64,000 nucleotides of DNA. Source: Shinella sp. (GTDB lineage Bacteria; Pseudomonadota; Alphaproteobacteria; Rhizobiales; Rhizobiaceae). How positions within the stretch are numbered: the stretch's first letter is position 1; the number at the start of each line of letters is the position of its first letter. Both the position numbers and the translations under genes were made by a program. The stretch spans positions 1 to 64,000 of the forward strand of contig QFQX01000021.1 in NCBI GenBank assembly GCA_003248775.1, written 5' to 3'. Shown here one piece after another: positions 46,801 through 53,423 of the stretch. Under the pieces are notes generated by a model. It did not search any database, was not told the origin of the DNA, and was given only the letters and a program-made list of their open reading frames with translations.

Positions 46801-47041
46801 CGGGGGCGGCGATCAGGCTGTTCAGGCTGGCAAGCGCGCCGATGCGGATGCCTCGCGCTCCGGTCTCGATGCCGCTCATGCCGGGAAGGCGCGAGAGGTT
46901 TATCATCGCTTCCGGTTTCGGCAGGCCTTTGGCCCATTCGAGCTGGAGTGCCGTGCCGCCGGCGACGAAGCGGAAGATGCCGGGATGGGAGGCGGCGAGG
47001 GAGAGGGCCTGTTCGGGGCAGGCGGGCGTCAGGATGCGCAT
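43895..47041 (-). CDS. Molybdenum hydroxylase large protein: FAD domain fused to molybdopterin domain
   Basis: A 1048-residue protein. Residues 1 to about 290 are a CoxM/XdhA-type FAD domain (RFVAGGTALQLEWAKG; GNIAGRTGCLLPALLALDA). From about 300 to the end is a CoxL/XDH-type molybdopterin domain (GGAFGGKDEL; GAFRGFGANQ; RGSGELGIGAV with the active-site Glu near 1008). These are normally separate genes, or fused in other orders. It hydroxylates an aromatic N-heterocycle or aldehyde with water. Purine-related neighbours suggest a heterocycle such as a purine. Xanthine, caffeine C8 or nicotinate-type substrates cannot be separated by sequence reading. Confidence 0.88.
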   Translation of the reverse strand: MRILTPACPEQALSLAASHPGIFRFVAGGTALQLEWAKGLPKPEAMINLSRLPGMSGIETGARGIRIGALASLNSLIAAPAIASGLPLLHAALKVVAGPSVRNLATIGGNIAGRTGCLLPALLALDAGLEISTPSGPAILSLEDWLARPADPLAFLAAVHIAPQDAVDRHLFRKTGLRAAFTPSVINAAARLTVANGGVSQARLAVGGGVVPAARLKTAETLLTGQPLADIDWTALHACLLDTIIAPDDDFRTGAYRRRVAANAIVHGLGGRLPGRSLFPAARPPEPADGLADETELSHALEPARWHVRPDARPKIRGEMAYLTDRRQDDMLVGRILRAGIPHAKILSIDTSAAEALPGVAAVVTHRNVKGLNGFGIVVQDQPAMCRDKVRYRGDTVAAVAAVNAETAEKALSLIRVEYEPLPPVDDMEKALAAETPLVHEQGNLQRELFFHRGDIEQGFTTATHIIEDTYVTPRQMHGFMETEGGHAFVEPDGTLNVFAGGQHGGRDRLQLSRILDLPEEKIRVVTSPTGGAFGGKDELSIQPALALLALKAGKPVRLQLSRAESVLAGQKRNPMTIRMRTACDADGMLLAQEVEVLADAGAYASLGPGVLETAMEHSTGPYEAPHISTHGRLVYTNNGNCGAFRGFGANQMTYAVECQMDRLAKLCGLSPFEIRARNMRVPGTSGYLGQEVSKSERVVEMLAAARASDIWTKPQGISDDGEWITGTGMAMNYQGNGLGSVIPDPAGGRLALTKDGFIEGAYGLDEMGQGLLPLIQATISAELGCTRNDVKPLIGDTRLAPESGSTTASRGTYVVWASAKKAAPEFSAKIRAAAGEILGRDPETLAFAPGGLAERGSNSGEILISYRDLADNIPEADLPSVTVAYEFPKTDYSAANARYIFAFGAALARVAVSRVTGEIRVLDLHQHSAAGPVMDLAAYLGQLEGGAVQGLGFTLTEDAPMRDCSYLTANLDTYMLPGIQDAPKTMRAFALEGLDPGDDLGPRGSGELGIGAVTPAIANAVAAAIGHWPVTTPVPPASILEVMELPA

Positions 47042-47089
47042 TCTGAGCTCTCCCGATGGAGATTGTGGTTACCCCCCTCTGTCCGGTGT

Positions 47090-47225
47090 CTCCCTCTCCC
47101 CGCTTGCGGGGAGAGGGTTGGGGTGAGGGGCTCTCCCTCTCCGTCGATCAATGCCATGTAACGTGCGTGCAGCCCCTCATCCGGCTGCGTCCTGCGGACC
47201 CTTCTCCCCGCAAGCGGGGAGAAGG
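47090..47225. repeat. RIME-like element (class A) between oxygenase and molybdenum hydroxylase genes
   Basis: CCCTCTCCCCGCTTGCGGGG...GTGAGGGGC at 47090-47130 and GCCCCTCATCCGGCTGCG...CTTCTCCCCGCAAGCGGGG at 47172-47225, in opposite orientation. It fills the 205-bp gap. Confidence 0.75.
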
Positions 47226-47246
47226 ACGATGGGGGCGACCTTTTCA

Positions 47247-48113
47247 TCACGCCGCCCCGGCGGTGGTTCCGAAGCGGACGCCTTTTTCCTTCAGCCAGCG
47301 GCGATAGGCGATGGAGGATGAATCGGCGCGGGTGGGGATTTCGGCGCGCGGTTCGAGCGGAAGCAGCAGGGGGCGCTGGTTTTCCACGATGATGCGGTCC
47401 TGCAGGAAGATGACCTGCTCGAAGTTCAGGAGCGACTTGTGGCTCGAAACGCTGTCGACCAGATACATGACCGGCTGCGCCCGGCAGAGGCCTTCCTCCA
47501 TCGGCTGGATGAAGAGGGCGATGGCGTCCAGCCGGTTCGGCGAGGTCGGGCAGACGCGGTAGAGCATGACGACGAAGGGGGAGGGTACCCGGTAGGTCAG
47601 GTGCACGAAGTCGCCCTTGTCTTCTGTCGCGGCGATACGCGGCTGGAAGAAGGTGCAGTTGGTGGCCCAGACCTCGTCCACGTCGCGGCGGATTTCGCTC
47701 TGGTAGGTCGGCACTTCGGTATGGGGTTCGGAGCCGAGAATATCGGTGTGGACGAAGGGGAAATGCGCCATGTCGAGGAAATTCTCGACCACGCGCAGAC
47801 CCGAGGCGCGCATGGTGACCCAGCCGCAGGGAACGAAGCGGCGGTCTTCCTCTTCCGCTTCCTCGATATGGACGATGTCCTTCACCGGAGTTCCGAGCGA
47901 GGTGAAGAGACAGCCGTAGCGGACCTGCACCGGAAGGGCCGGACCGCGCGCGCCGTCATCGAGGATCTCTCGCACCAGCGGCGTGCCACTTTCCGAGATC
48001 CGGTATTCGATATCCTGCCCGAGCAGGCGCGTCGTTACGGGTTGAGCCGTCACTTCGCTCGCGGTCGCGATGGCATACCAGTCGTTGAGAGCGACCTGAT
48101 CGGTGGTCTTCAT
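47247..48113 (-). CDS. Rieske-oxygenase catalytic protein without Rieske cluster (NdmC-like)
   Basis: The ATG at 48113 overlaps the previous stop by 4 bp and gives 288 residues. The mononuclear-iron motif of Rieske oxygenases is intact: ENFLDMAHFPFVH, with Asp114, His117 and His122, and QDRIIVENQ near the C-terminus. The N-terminal domain goes from NDWYAIATASEV to LPVQVRYGCLF without any CxH or CxxH cluster motif; about 50 residues that hold the [2Fe-2S] site in relatives are missing. NdmC of Pseudomonas putida (7-methylxanthine N7-demethylase) has the same loss and gets electrons from a Rieske domain elsewhere. I infer an N-dealkylating oxygenase. A decayed oxygenase is the alternative. Confidence 0.82.
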   Translation of the reverse strand: MKTTDQVALNDWYAIATASEVTAQPVTTRLLGQDIEYRISESGTPLVREILDDGARGPALPVQVRYGCLFTSLGTPVKDIVHIEEAEEEDRRFVPCGWVTMRASGLRVVENFLDMAHFPFVHTDILGSEPHTEVPTYQSEIRRDVDEVWATNCTFFQPRIAATEDKGDFVHLTYRVPSPFVVMLYRVCPTSPNRLDAIALFIQPMEEGLCRAQPVMYLVDSVSSHKSLLNFEQVIFLQDRIIVENQRPLLLPLEPRAEIPTRADSSSIAYRRWLKEKGVRFGTTAGAA

Positions 48114-49504
48114 GCCGCGGTTCCTTCCTTCTTGGTCCACTGCATGGTGCCGCCCTGGTTTTCCGCAAGCCATTCGGCGCGCCGGGCGAAATGGCCGGGA
48201 GCCAGCTTGTGGATGTCCTTGATGATGGTGTGGATGTCGGCGGTTTCGAGTTCGCCGTCTTCCACGATGACCTGGCCGTCGACCATGGTCATGGCGACAT
48301 CGCCGCCGCGCACGGCATGGACCAGATTGTGCTGCAGGTTGAAATAGGGGCCATCGCCGAAGAGCGGCGTCATGCGCGGCGTGTCGGTCCGGACGGCGAT
48401 AACATCGGCCCGCTTGCCGGCCTCAAGGGAGCCAATCTCGTGATCGAGGCCGATGGCTTTTGCGCCGAGGATGGTGGCCATGCGCAGGCACTGCCAGCTA
48501 TCCATCGCGGCGGCGTCGCGATGACGGAGCTTGCCGAGCAGCGAGGCGGTCTTCATTTCCTCGAACATGTCGAAATTGTTGTTTTCCTTTTCGCCATCGG
48601 TGCCGAGGCCGACCGGAACGCCAAGCGCCAGCATGTCGGCGATGGGCGCGATGCCTGAGGCGAGTTTCATGTTGGAAACGGGATTGTGGGCGATGGACAC
48701 GCGATGCCGGGCAATCAGCTCGACCTCGGACGGATCGAGCCAGACGGCATGGGCGAGCATGGTGCGCGGGGTCTCGAAGAAGCCGAGATCCTTGAGGGCG
48801 AACATCGGGCGCTTGCCGTATCGCTCGATGAATTCGGCGACCTCGATTTCGGCTTCCGAACAATGGGTGTGGAAGCCGGTATTGTAGCGGTTCGCCATTT
48901 CGATGGCGCGGCTCTGGCCATCCTCGTCAGCATAGAAGAGATGCTCCAGCCCGACCCAGACATTGATCCGGCCATTGGCCTTGCGGTGCCACTTCTCGAT
49001 CATGGCTTCGTTCATGTCGAGCGTGTCGAAATAATCGTAGTCGACATGTTCGCCGACATAGGGGACGGCGACGAGGCGCGTACCGATGGCTTCGGCGGCG
49101 CGGGCGCTGCCATCCATGTAGCGCCACATGTCGACGACCGTCGTGGTGCCGGCGAGCGCGGATTCGGCATAGCAGAGGAAGGAGGCGGCCTCCGCCTCGT
49201 GCGGTTCCAGCATGCGGTGCATGGGGTTGATATGCATGGTCAGCCAGTCCCACACCGCCATGTGTTCGGCGGTGCCGCGCAGGAAGCCGGAATGGGCGTG
49301 GGCGTTGATGAGACCCGGCATGAGAACGGTGTTTTCCAGCCGCTTCAGCGCAAAGGCCGGGTAGGCGGCGCTGATTTCGTCCAGCGGGCCGACGGCGAGA
49401 ATGCGGCCGTCTTCCATCGCCACGGCGCCCTTGGTGATGACGCTGTTTTTGTCATCCATGGTGAGAAGATAGTCACCGGCCAGGATCATTCCGCTCGAAG
49501 TCAT
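48110..49504 (-). CDS. Amidohydrolase of the MtaD/TrzN/guanine-deaminase group
   Basis: A 464-residue protein from the ATG at 49504 (GGAG 5 bp before). Metal ligands are visible in INAHAHSGF, GFHTHCSEAE, MLAHAVWLD and GLGTDGEKENNN. Members deaminate or dechlorinate N-heterocycles (S-adenosylhomocysteine, methylthioadenosine, guanine, s-triazines). The first motif is NAHAH rather than NTHTH. It is translationally coupled to the Rieske-less oxygenase, so it should act on the substrate or product of that enzyme. A substituted purine is most likely, by inference. Confidence 0.85.
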   Translation of the reverse strand: MTSSGMILAGDYLLTMDDKNSVITKGAVAMEDGRILAVGPLDEISAAYPAFALKRLENTVLMPGLINAHAHSGFLRGTAEHMAVWDWLTMHINPMHRMLEPHEAEAASFLCYAESALAGTTTVVDMWRYMDGSARAAEAIGTRLVAVPYVGEHVDYDYFDTLDMNEAMIEKWHRKANGRINVWVGLEHLFYADEDGQSRAIEMANRYNTGFHTHCSEAEIEVAEFIERYGKRPMFALKDLGFFETPRTMLAHAVWLDPSEVELIARHRVSIAHNPVSNMKLASGIAPIADMLALGVPVGLGTDGEKENNNFDMFEEMKTASLLGKLRHRDAAAMDSWQCLRMATILGAKAIGLDHEIGSLEAGKRADVIAVRTDTPRMTPLFGDGPYFNLQHNLVHAVRGGDVAMTMVDGQVIVEDGELETADIHTIIKDIHKLAPGHFARRAEWLAENQGGTMQWTKKEGTAA

Positions 49505-49549
49505 GTCATCTCCGTTTTCTTCCGCGCCATCGCGGAACGAAAGCAAGTT

Positions 49550-51106
49550 TCAGGCCGCTTCCATCAGGAAGGCGGCGGCGCGTTCACCGATCATGGTGAC
49601 GGGGGCGTGGGTGTTACAGGTCGGGATCACCGGGATCACCGAGGCATCCGAGATCGTCAGGCCTTCCAGTCCGTGGACCCTGAGGCGGGCATCGACGACA
49701 GCCATGTCGTCCTTGCCCATCTTTGCCGTTCCCGATGTATGGAAGAAGGTCGAGCAACCGTTGCGGACGAACTCGACGGCTTCCTTGCGGGAAAGCTTGC
49801 GGTCCGGTGCGGCAAATCCGGCGAAGAGATCGGCGAAGGCAGAGGTCTGGGCGAGGTCCATGATGGTGTAGACCGCCGAGACGAGCGCCTCGATATCGGA
49901 CGCTTCCGCGAGATAGTTGGGCTGGATGTCCAGCGGGCCGAAAGGATCGGCGGAGAGCATTTTCAGGTAGCCGACGCTTTTCGAATGCATCAGGCCCGCG
50001 CCGAGCGAGAAGACGTCTCCCGACATGTTGTATAGTTCGCGCAGGCGCGGCTCGGCGCTGTTGCCCTGAACGGGGAAGGAATGGACGTCGGGCTGGACGA
50101 GATCCGGCCGCGATTTCCAGTTCAGCATGGTGCCGCCGCCATTGTCCAGCTTTTCGCCCATGGGCACCTTCGAGCGGAAGACGCAGGCCTGTACCAGCGG
50201 GTGATCCTGCAGGTTTCGGCCGACGCCGGGAAGGGCATGAACGAGCGGGATGCCAAGGCGTTTCAGCTCGGCCGGATCGCCGATGCCGGAGAGCATCAGC
50301 AGGCGCGGCGTGTCGATGGCGCCTGCCGCCAGCACGACCTGTGTCGTGGCGCGGGTTTCGACTGGTTTGCCATCGATGAGATGGCGCACGCCGGTGCAGC
50401 GGCCACCTTCGATGACAAGGCCGATGGCATGGGAGCCGGTAAGTACGGTCAGGCGCTCGTTGTCCAGAACGGGAAAGAGATAGCCGTTCGCCGAACTCCA
50501 GCGCTTGCCGTCGACAATGTTGAAGTTGGAGGGGCAGGCGCCCTCGTTGGTCTCGCCATTCGGATCGGCGATCACCGGAATGCCGAGTTCGGGCGAGCCG
50601 TCGAGCATGGCCTGTGCGACGGGGTGCAGCTTCCGGCTGGTGGTGATCCTGAGCGGACCGCCGGCGCCGCGAAGGGCGGTTTCACCGCCCTCCCAATCCT
50701 CGGCCTTCCTGAAGAAGGGCAGGCAGTCGGCAAAGGACCAGCCGTCGCAGCCGGCCTGTTGCCAGACGTCGTAATCGAGCGGATTGCCGCGATACCACAT
50801 GAGGGCATTGATGGCGGACGAGCCGCCGAGCGCCTTGCCGCGCGGGATGCCGATGGTCCGGCCGTTGACGCGGGGCGTGGGGGTATAGCTGTAACCCCAG
50901 TCCCAGCGGCTCCTGCCGAGTGGCACCCATTCGCGCGGATCGTCGATCTCCGCGACGCCGATGCCGGGTTCGCCGGCCTCGATCAGCAGCACGGTGGCGT
51001 CCGTGCCGTCGATCAGACGACGCACCACCGGCGAACCGCCGGAGCCGGAGCCTATGACGATGTAGTCATAGGATTTGGCGAGGGGTTTTGAGTTCAGGAT
51101 ATTCAT
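49550..51106 (-). CDS. GMC-family FAD oxidoreductase (alcohol dehydrogenase-like)
   Basis: A 518-residue protein with FAD motif YIVIGSGSGGSPVVRRL, GMC signature RGKALGGSSAINALMWYRG, and catalytic histidines in FHTSGTAKMG and CNTHAPVTMIGE. It oxidises an alcohol to an aldehyde. Within the purine-type cluster, 45 bp upstream of the amidohydrolase gene, it could oxidise a hydroxylated side chain. A RIME-like repeat precedes it. Confidence 0.87.
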   Translation of the reverse strand: MNILNSKPLAKSYDYIVIGSGSGGSPVVRRLIDGTDATVLLIEAGEPGIGVAEIDDPREWVPLGRSRWDWGYSYTPTPRVNGRTIGIPRGKALGGSSAINALMWYRGNPLDYDVWQQAGCDGWSFADCLPFFRKAEDWEGGETALRGAGGPLRITTSRKLHPVAQAMLDGSPELGIPVIADPNGETNEGACPSNFNIVDGKRWSSANGYLFPVLDNERLTVLTGSHAIGLVIEGGRCTGVRHLIDGKPVETRATTQVVLAAGAIDTPRLLMLSGIGDPAELKRLGIPLVHALPGVGRNLQDHPLVQACVFRSKVPMGEKLDNGGGTMLNWKSRPDLVQPDVHSFPVQGNSAEPRLRELYNMSGDVFSLGAGLMHSKSVGYLKMLSADPFGPLDIQPNYLAEASDIEALVSAVYTIMDLAQTSAFADLFAGFAAPDRKLSRKEAVEFVRNGCSTFFHTSGTAKMGKDDMAVVDARLRVHGLEGLTISDASVIPVIPTCNTHAPVTMIGERAAAFLMEAA

Positions 51107-51117
51107 GCTCGACCGTA

Positions 51118-51230
51118 CCCCTCATCCTCCTGCCAAGACCTTCTCCCCGCGGGCGGGGAGAAGGACGATTGCCGCACAACGCTTCCGTTCCCTCTCCCCG
51201 CCTGCGGGGAGAGGGTCAGGGTGAGGGGCC
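51118..51230. repeat. RIME-like element (class A) between decarboxylase and GMC genes
   Basis: CCCCTCATCCTCCTGCC with CTTCTCCCCGCGGGCGGGG hairpin, then CTCTCCCCGCCTGCGGGGAG and GTGAGGGGC. It lies in the 169-bp gap of an otherwise unidirectional gene series. Confidence 0.75.
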
Positions 51231-51275
51231 GTTTTCCCCTGCAAGAGCTGCGGGCCTGCAAGTTCATCATTTCAC

Positions 51276-51884
51276 TCAGTTGTGCTCGCTCGGACCCATG
51301 ATGACGATGCCTTCGGTGGCTTCGACATGGCGGACGAAGATGTACTTGTCCTCGCGGCCGTCCGAATGCTTGCGCTTGATGTCGGGCTGGACGGTGCCGG
51401 CGACCTTGGCGACGACGATGTAGGGAACATCGGCTTTCAGGCCGGCCTCGCAATGGGCCTCGAATTCCTCGAGCGTGCGGGCGGTATAGGCATCATCGAC
51501 GCCGGCGCCGCGGGCGATTGCGGCGATATCGACGCGGCCGAAGGAGGTGTGGGTCGGCGGGCCGCCGATCGACTGGTAGCACTCGTTATCCCAGACGACG
51601 ACGAAGAGGTTCTTCGGCTGCTCGTTGCCGAGGGTGGCGAGGATGCCGAGATTGAACATCATGCCGCCATCGGTATCGAGCGAGACGATGCGGCGATGGG
51701 GAAGGCCGGCAGCGAGGCCGAAGGCTTGCGGCGTGACGCAGCCGAGCTGCTGCTGGAACAGGCTTGCCTCGCGCATGTGGGGCGCTGCGTTGTACCATTC
51801 ATCGACGGAGGCGCCGAGCGAGAGGATGACCAGTTCGTCCTTCAGGCGCTCCGCCAGAAGCTTCATGCAGTCGAAACGTTTCAT
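51276..51884 (-). CDS. ThDP-dependent decarboxylase, C-terminal-type subunit (ComE-like beta)
   Basis: The ATG at 51884 overlaps the previous stop (ATGA), giving 202 residues. The ThDP diphosphate/Mg motif is SLDTDGGMMFNLG...DNECY, of the GDG-N type, and GLPHRRIVSLD precedes it. It resembles the beta half of sulphopyruvate or phosphonopyruvate decarboxylases. It works with the alpha subunit next to it on a 2-oxo acid. No sulphonate or phosphonate genes are nearby, so the named substrates are doubtful. Confidence 0.85.
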   Translation of the reverse strand: MKRFDCMKLLAERLKDELVILSLGASVDEWYNAAPHMREASLFQQQLGCVTPQAFGLAAGLPHRRIVSLDTDGGMMFNLGILATLGNEQPKNLFVVVWDNECYQSIGGPPTHTSFGRVDIAAIARGAGVDDAYTARTLEEFEAHCEAGLKADVPYIVVAKVAGTVQPDIKRKHSDGREDKYIFVRHVEATEGIVIMGPSEHN

Positions 51885-52381
51885 CGGACGATGCTCCCCC
51901 CGAGCGCGATGGCCGAGTGGTAATAGGCGTTGTAGGACCAGTTGTAGGCGTCGACGATCGACTGCTCGATGGCATCTTCCTCGCGCACGACCCGGTAGGG
52001 GATGCGCAGTGCATCGAGTACCGGCTCCATGGTGATGCCGTGGGGAATGGCCCACCAGTTGTTTTCGCCGAGTTCGCCGCGATAGCTCATCAGCATGACG
52101 ACCGGGATGCCGGCGCCGAGGCCCATGCGGGCGAGCGGTTCCACGGAAGCCCTGAGGCCGGAGTTTTCCATGATCAGCGCCGCGCGCTTGCCGGAAAGGA
52201 AGACGCCGCCGCAGATCGCGGCTCCTTCGCCTTCGTTGGTCACGCGGATGGTGCGGATATCGGGATCGGCGTCGAGCGCCGGGTAAAGTTCCTTGAACAG
52301 GGAATCGGGGAGATAGCAGACGATGCTGACGCCCGCCTTCTTGAGGCCGCGGATCACGGCGTCAACGGATGATTGTTTCAT
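51881..52381 (-). CDS. ThDP-dependent decarboxylase, N-terminal-type subunit (ComD-like alpha)
   Basis: A 166-residue protein with the PYR-domain pattern: CYLPDSLFKELYPAL, the ThDP-activating Glu in VTNEGEGAAICGG, and RAALIMENSGLRASVEPLARM. It forms the pyrimidine-binding half of the enzyme with the beta subunit, which it overlaps by 4 bp. A LysR-type box lies about 75-90 bp upstream. Confidence 0.86.
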   Translation of the reverse strand: MKQSSVDAVIRGLKKAGVSIVCYLPDSLFKELYPALDADPDIRTIRVTNEGEGAAICGGVFLSGKRAALIMENSGLRASVEPLARMGLGAGIPVVMLMSYRGELGENNWWAIPHGITMEPVLDALRIPYRVVREEDAIEQSIVDAYNWSYNAYYHSAIALGGSIVR

Positions 52382-52454
52382 GGCTTGCCCTCATTTCGAG
52401 GTGAGGTTCGCAAAACCGAGATGTTTCGAATAGACGGCAATTTTTGACGATATC

Positions 52455-52471
52455 GTTGCGCTGAATGCAAC
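52455..52471. promoter_or_regulatory. LysR-type T-N11-A box
   Basis: GTTGC-GCTGAAT-GCAAC is a perfect dyad fitting the T-N11-A rule for LysR regulators (TGC-N7-GCA). It lies between the lysR gene (ends 52474) and its presumed target, the decarboxylase operon (starts 52381). Confidence 0.5.
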
Positions 52472-52473
52472 AT

Positions 52474-53418
52474 CTACGGTGCCGGGGTAGGAGCGGGGGC
52501 ATGGGTCATGCGGTCGATTGCCTGTTCCAAGAGCTTGCCAAGCGCGGACGCCGCATCCGACATTTCCTTTTCCGAGCGGGACAGCAGCATGAGCTTGCGC
52601 GGAGGCAGGCGGCTATCCACCAGTGGCACGAATTTCAGGGTTCCCTCGCCAAGTTCCTGTTCGACGCCGACGCGGGTCTGCAACACCGTGCCGAGATTGC
52701 GCTTGGCGAGATCGACCATCAGGCCGATGGAATTGGTGCGCGAGCGACGCGAAAGATCGACCAGCGAGCGATTGAAGGCTTCTTCCACGGAGGAGCCGAG
52801 CGTCAGGCTGGAGTCCGACAGGATGACGCGTTCGTTGGCGAGGTCGAACAGCTTGAGTTCGGTGCGTTTCGCCATCTCGCCGCCGGGGAGGGCCAGGACG
52901 CCGAGGGGAAGCGATGCCGTTGCAATGCGGCGCACGGTGCGTGGCACGCGGATGTCGAAGACCACGGCGAGGTCGCATTCGCCATCGGACACGGCATTGG
53001 CGGCCTGCTGCGATCCCATGACCTTGATGTCGACGGTGATCGCCGGATGACGGTTCCAGAAAGCCTCGAGTGCTGACGGCATCAGGCCGCGGGCGACGCT
53101 TTCGACGATGGCGACGGAAACCGTGCCGCGATGCAGGCCGTGGAGATCGTTGATCTCGTTGCAGGCGCGGTTGAGTTCCGAAAGCGAAATGCGGGCGTGG
53201 TAGAGCAGAAGTTCGCCCGCGCTCGTCAGCTTGAGGCGCTGGCGAACGCGTTCGAAAAGCGGCGTGCCGAGCTCCTCCTCCAACTGCCGGAGAATGCGGC
53301 TGACGGAGGAGGGGGCGACATTCAGCGCCAAGGCCGCCTGGCGGATCGATCCAAGCCGCGCCACGAGCTGGAAATAGTGGATGCGGGTGGCGACCAGTCC
53401 GAGGCGGTAGGGGTCCAT
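52474..53418 (-). CDS. LysR-family transcriptional regulator
   Basis: The ATG at 53418 gives 314 residues. The HTH is SIRQAALALNVAPSSVSRILRQLE; the effector domain contains GTVSVAIVESVARGLMPSAL and RNLGTVLQTRVGVEQEL, and the end is a Pro/Ala tail. It starts 5 bp after the adenine deaminase stop on the same strand, so both are probably co-transcribed. It sits between the deaminase and the decarboxylase/oxygenase genes and is the likely pathway regulator. Confidence 0.88.
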   Translation of the reverse strand: MDPYRLGLVATRIHYFQLVARLGSIRQAALALNVAPSSVSRILRQLEEELGTPLFERVRQRLKLTSAGELLLYHARISLSELNRACNEINDLHGLHRGTVSVAIVESVARGLMPSALEAFWNRHPAITVDIKVMGSQQAANAVSDGECDLAVVFDIRVPRTVRRIATASLPLGVLALPGGEMAKRTELKLFDLANERVILSDSSLTLGSSVEEAFNRSLVDLSRRSRTNSIGLMVDLAKRNLGTVLQTRVGVEQELGEGTLKFVPLVDSRLPPRKLMLLSRSEKEMSDAASALGKLLEQAIDRMTHAPAPTPAP

Positions 53419-53423
53419 GGTCC

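Noticed and set aside
52450..52490. GGCAC...TTGC resembling a sigma-54 promoter on the minus strand before the decarboxylase genes
   Set aside because: The GG-to-GC spacing is 13 bp, not the required 10.
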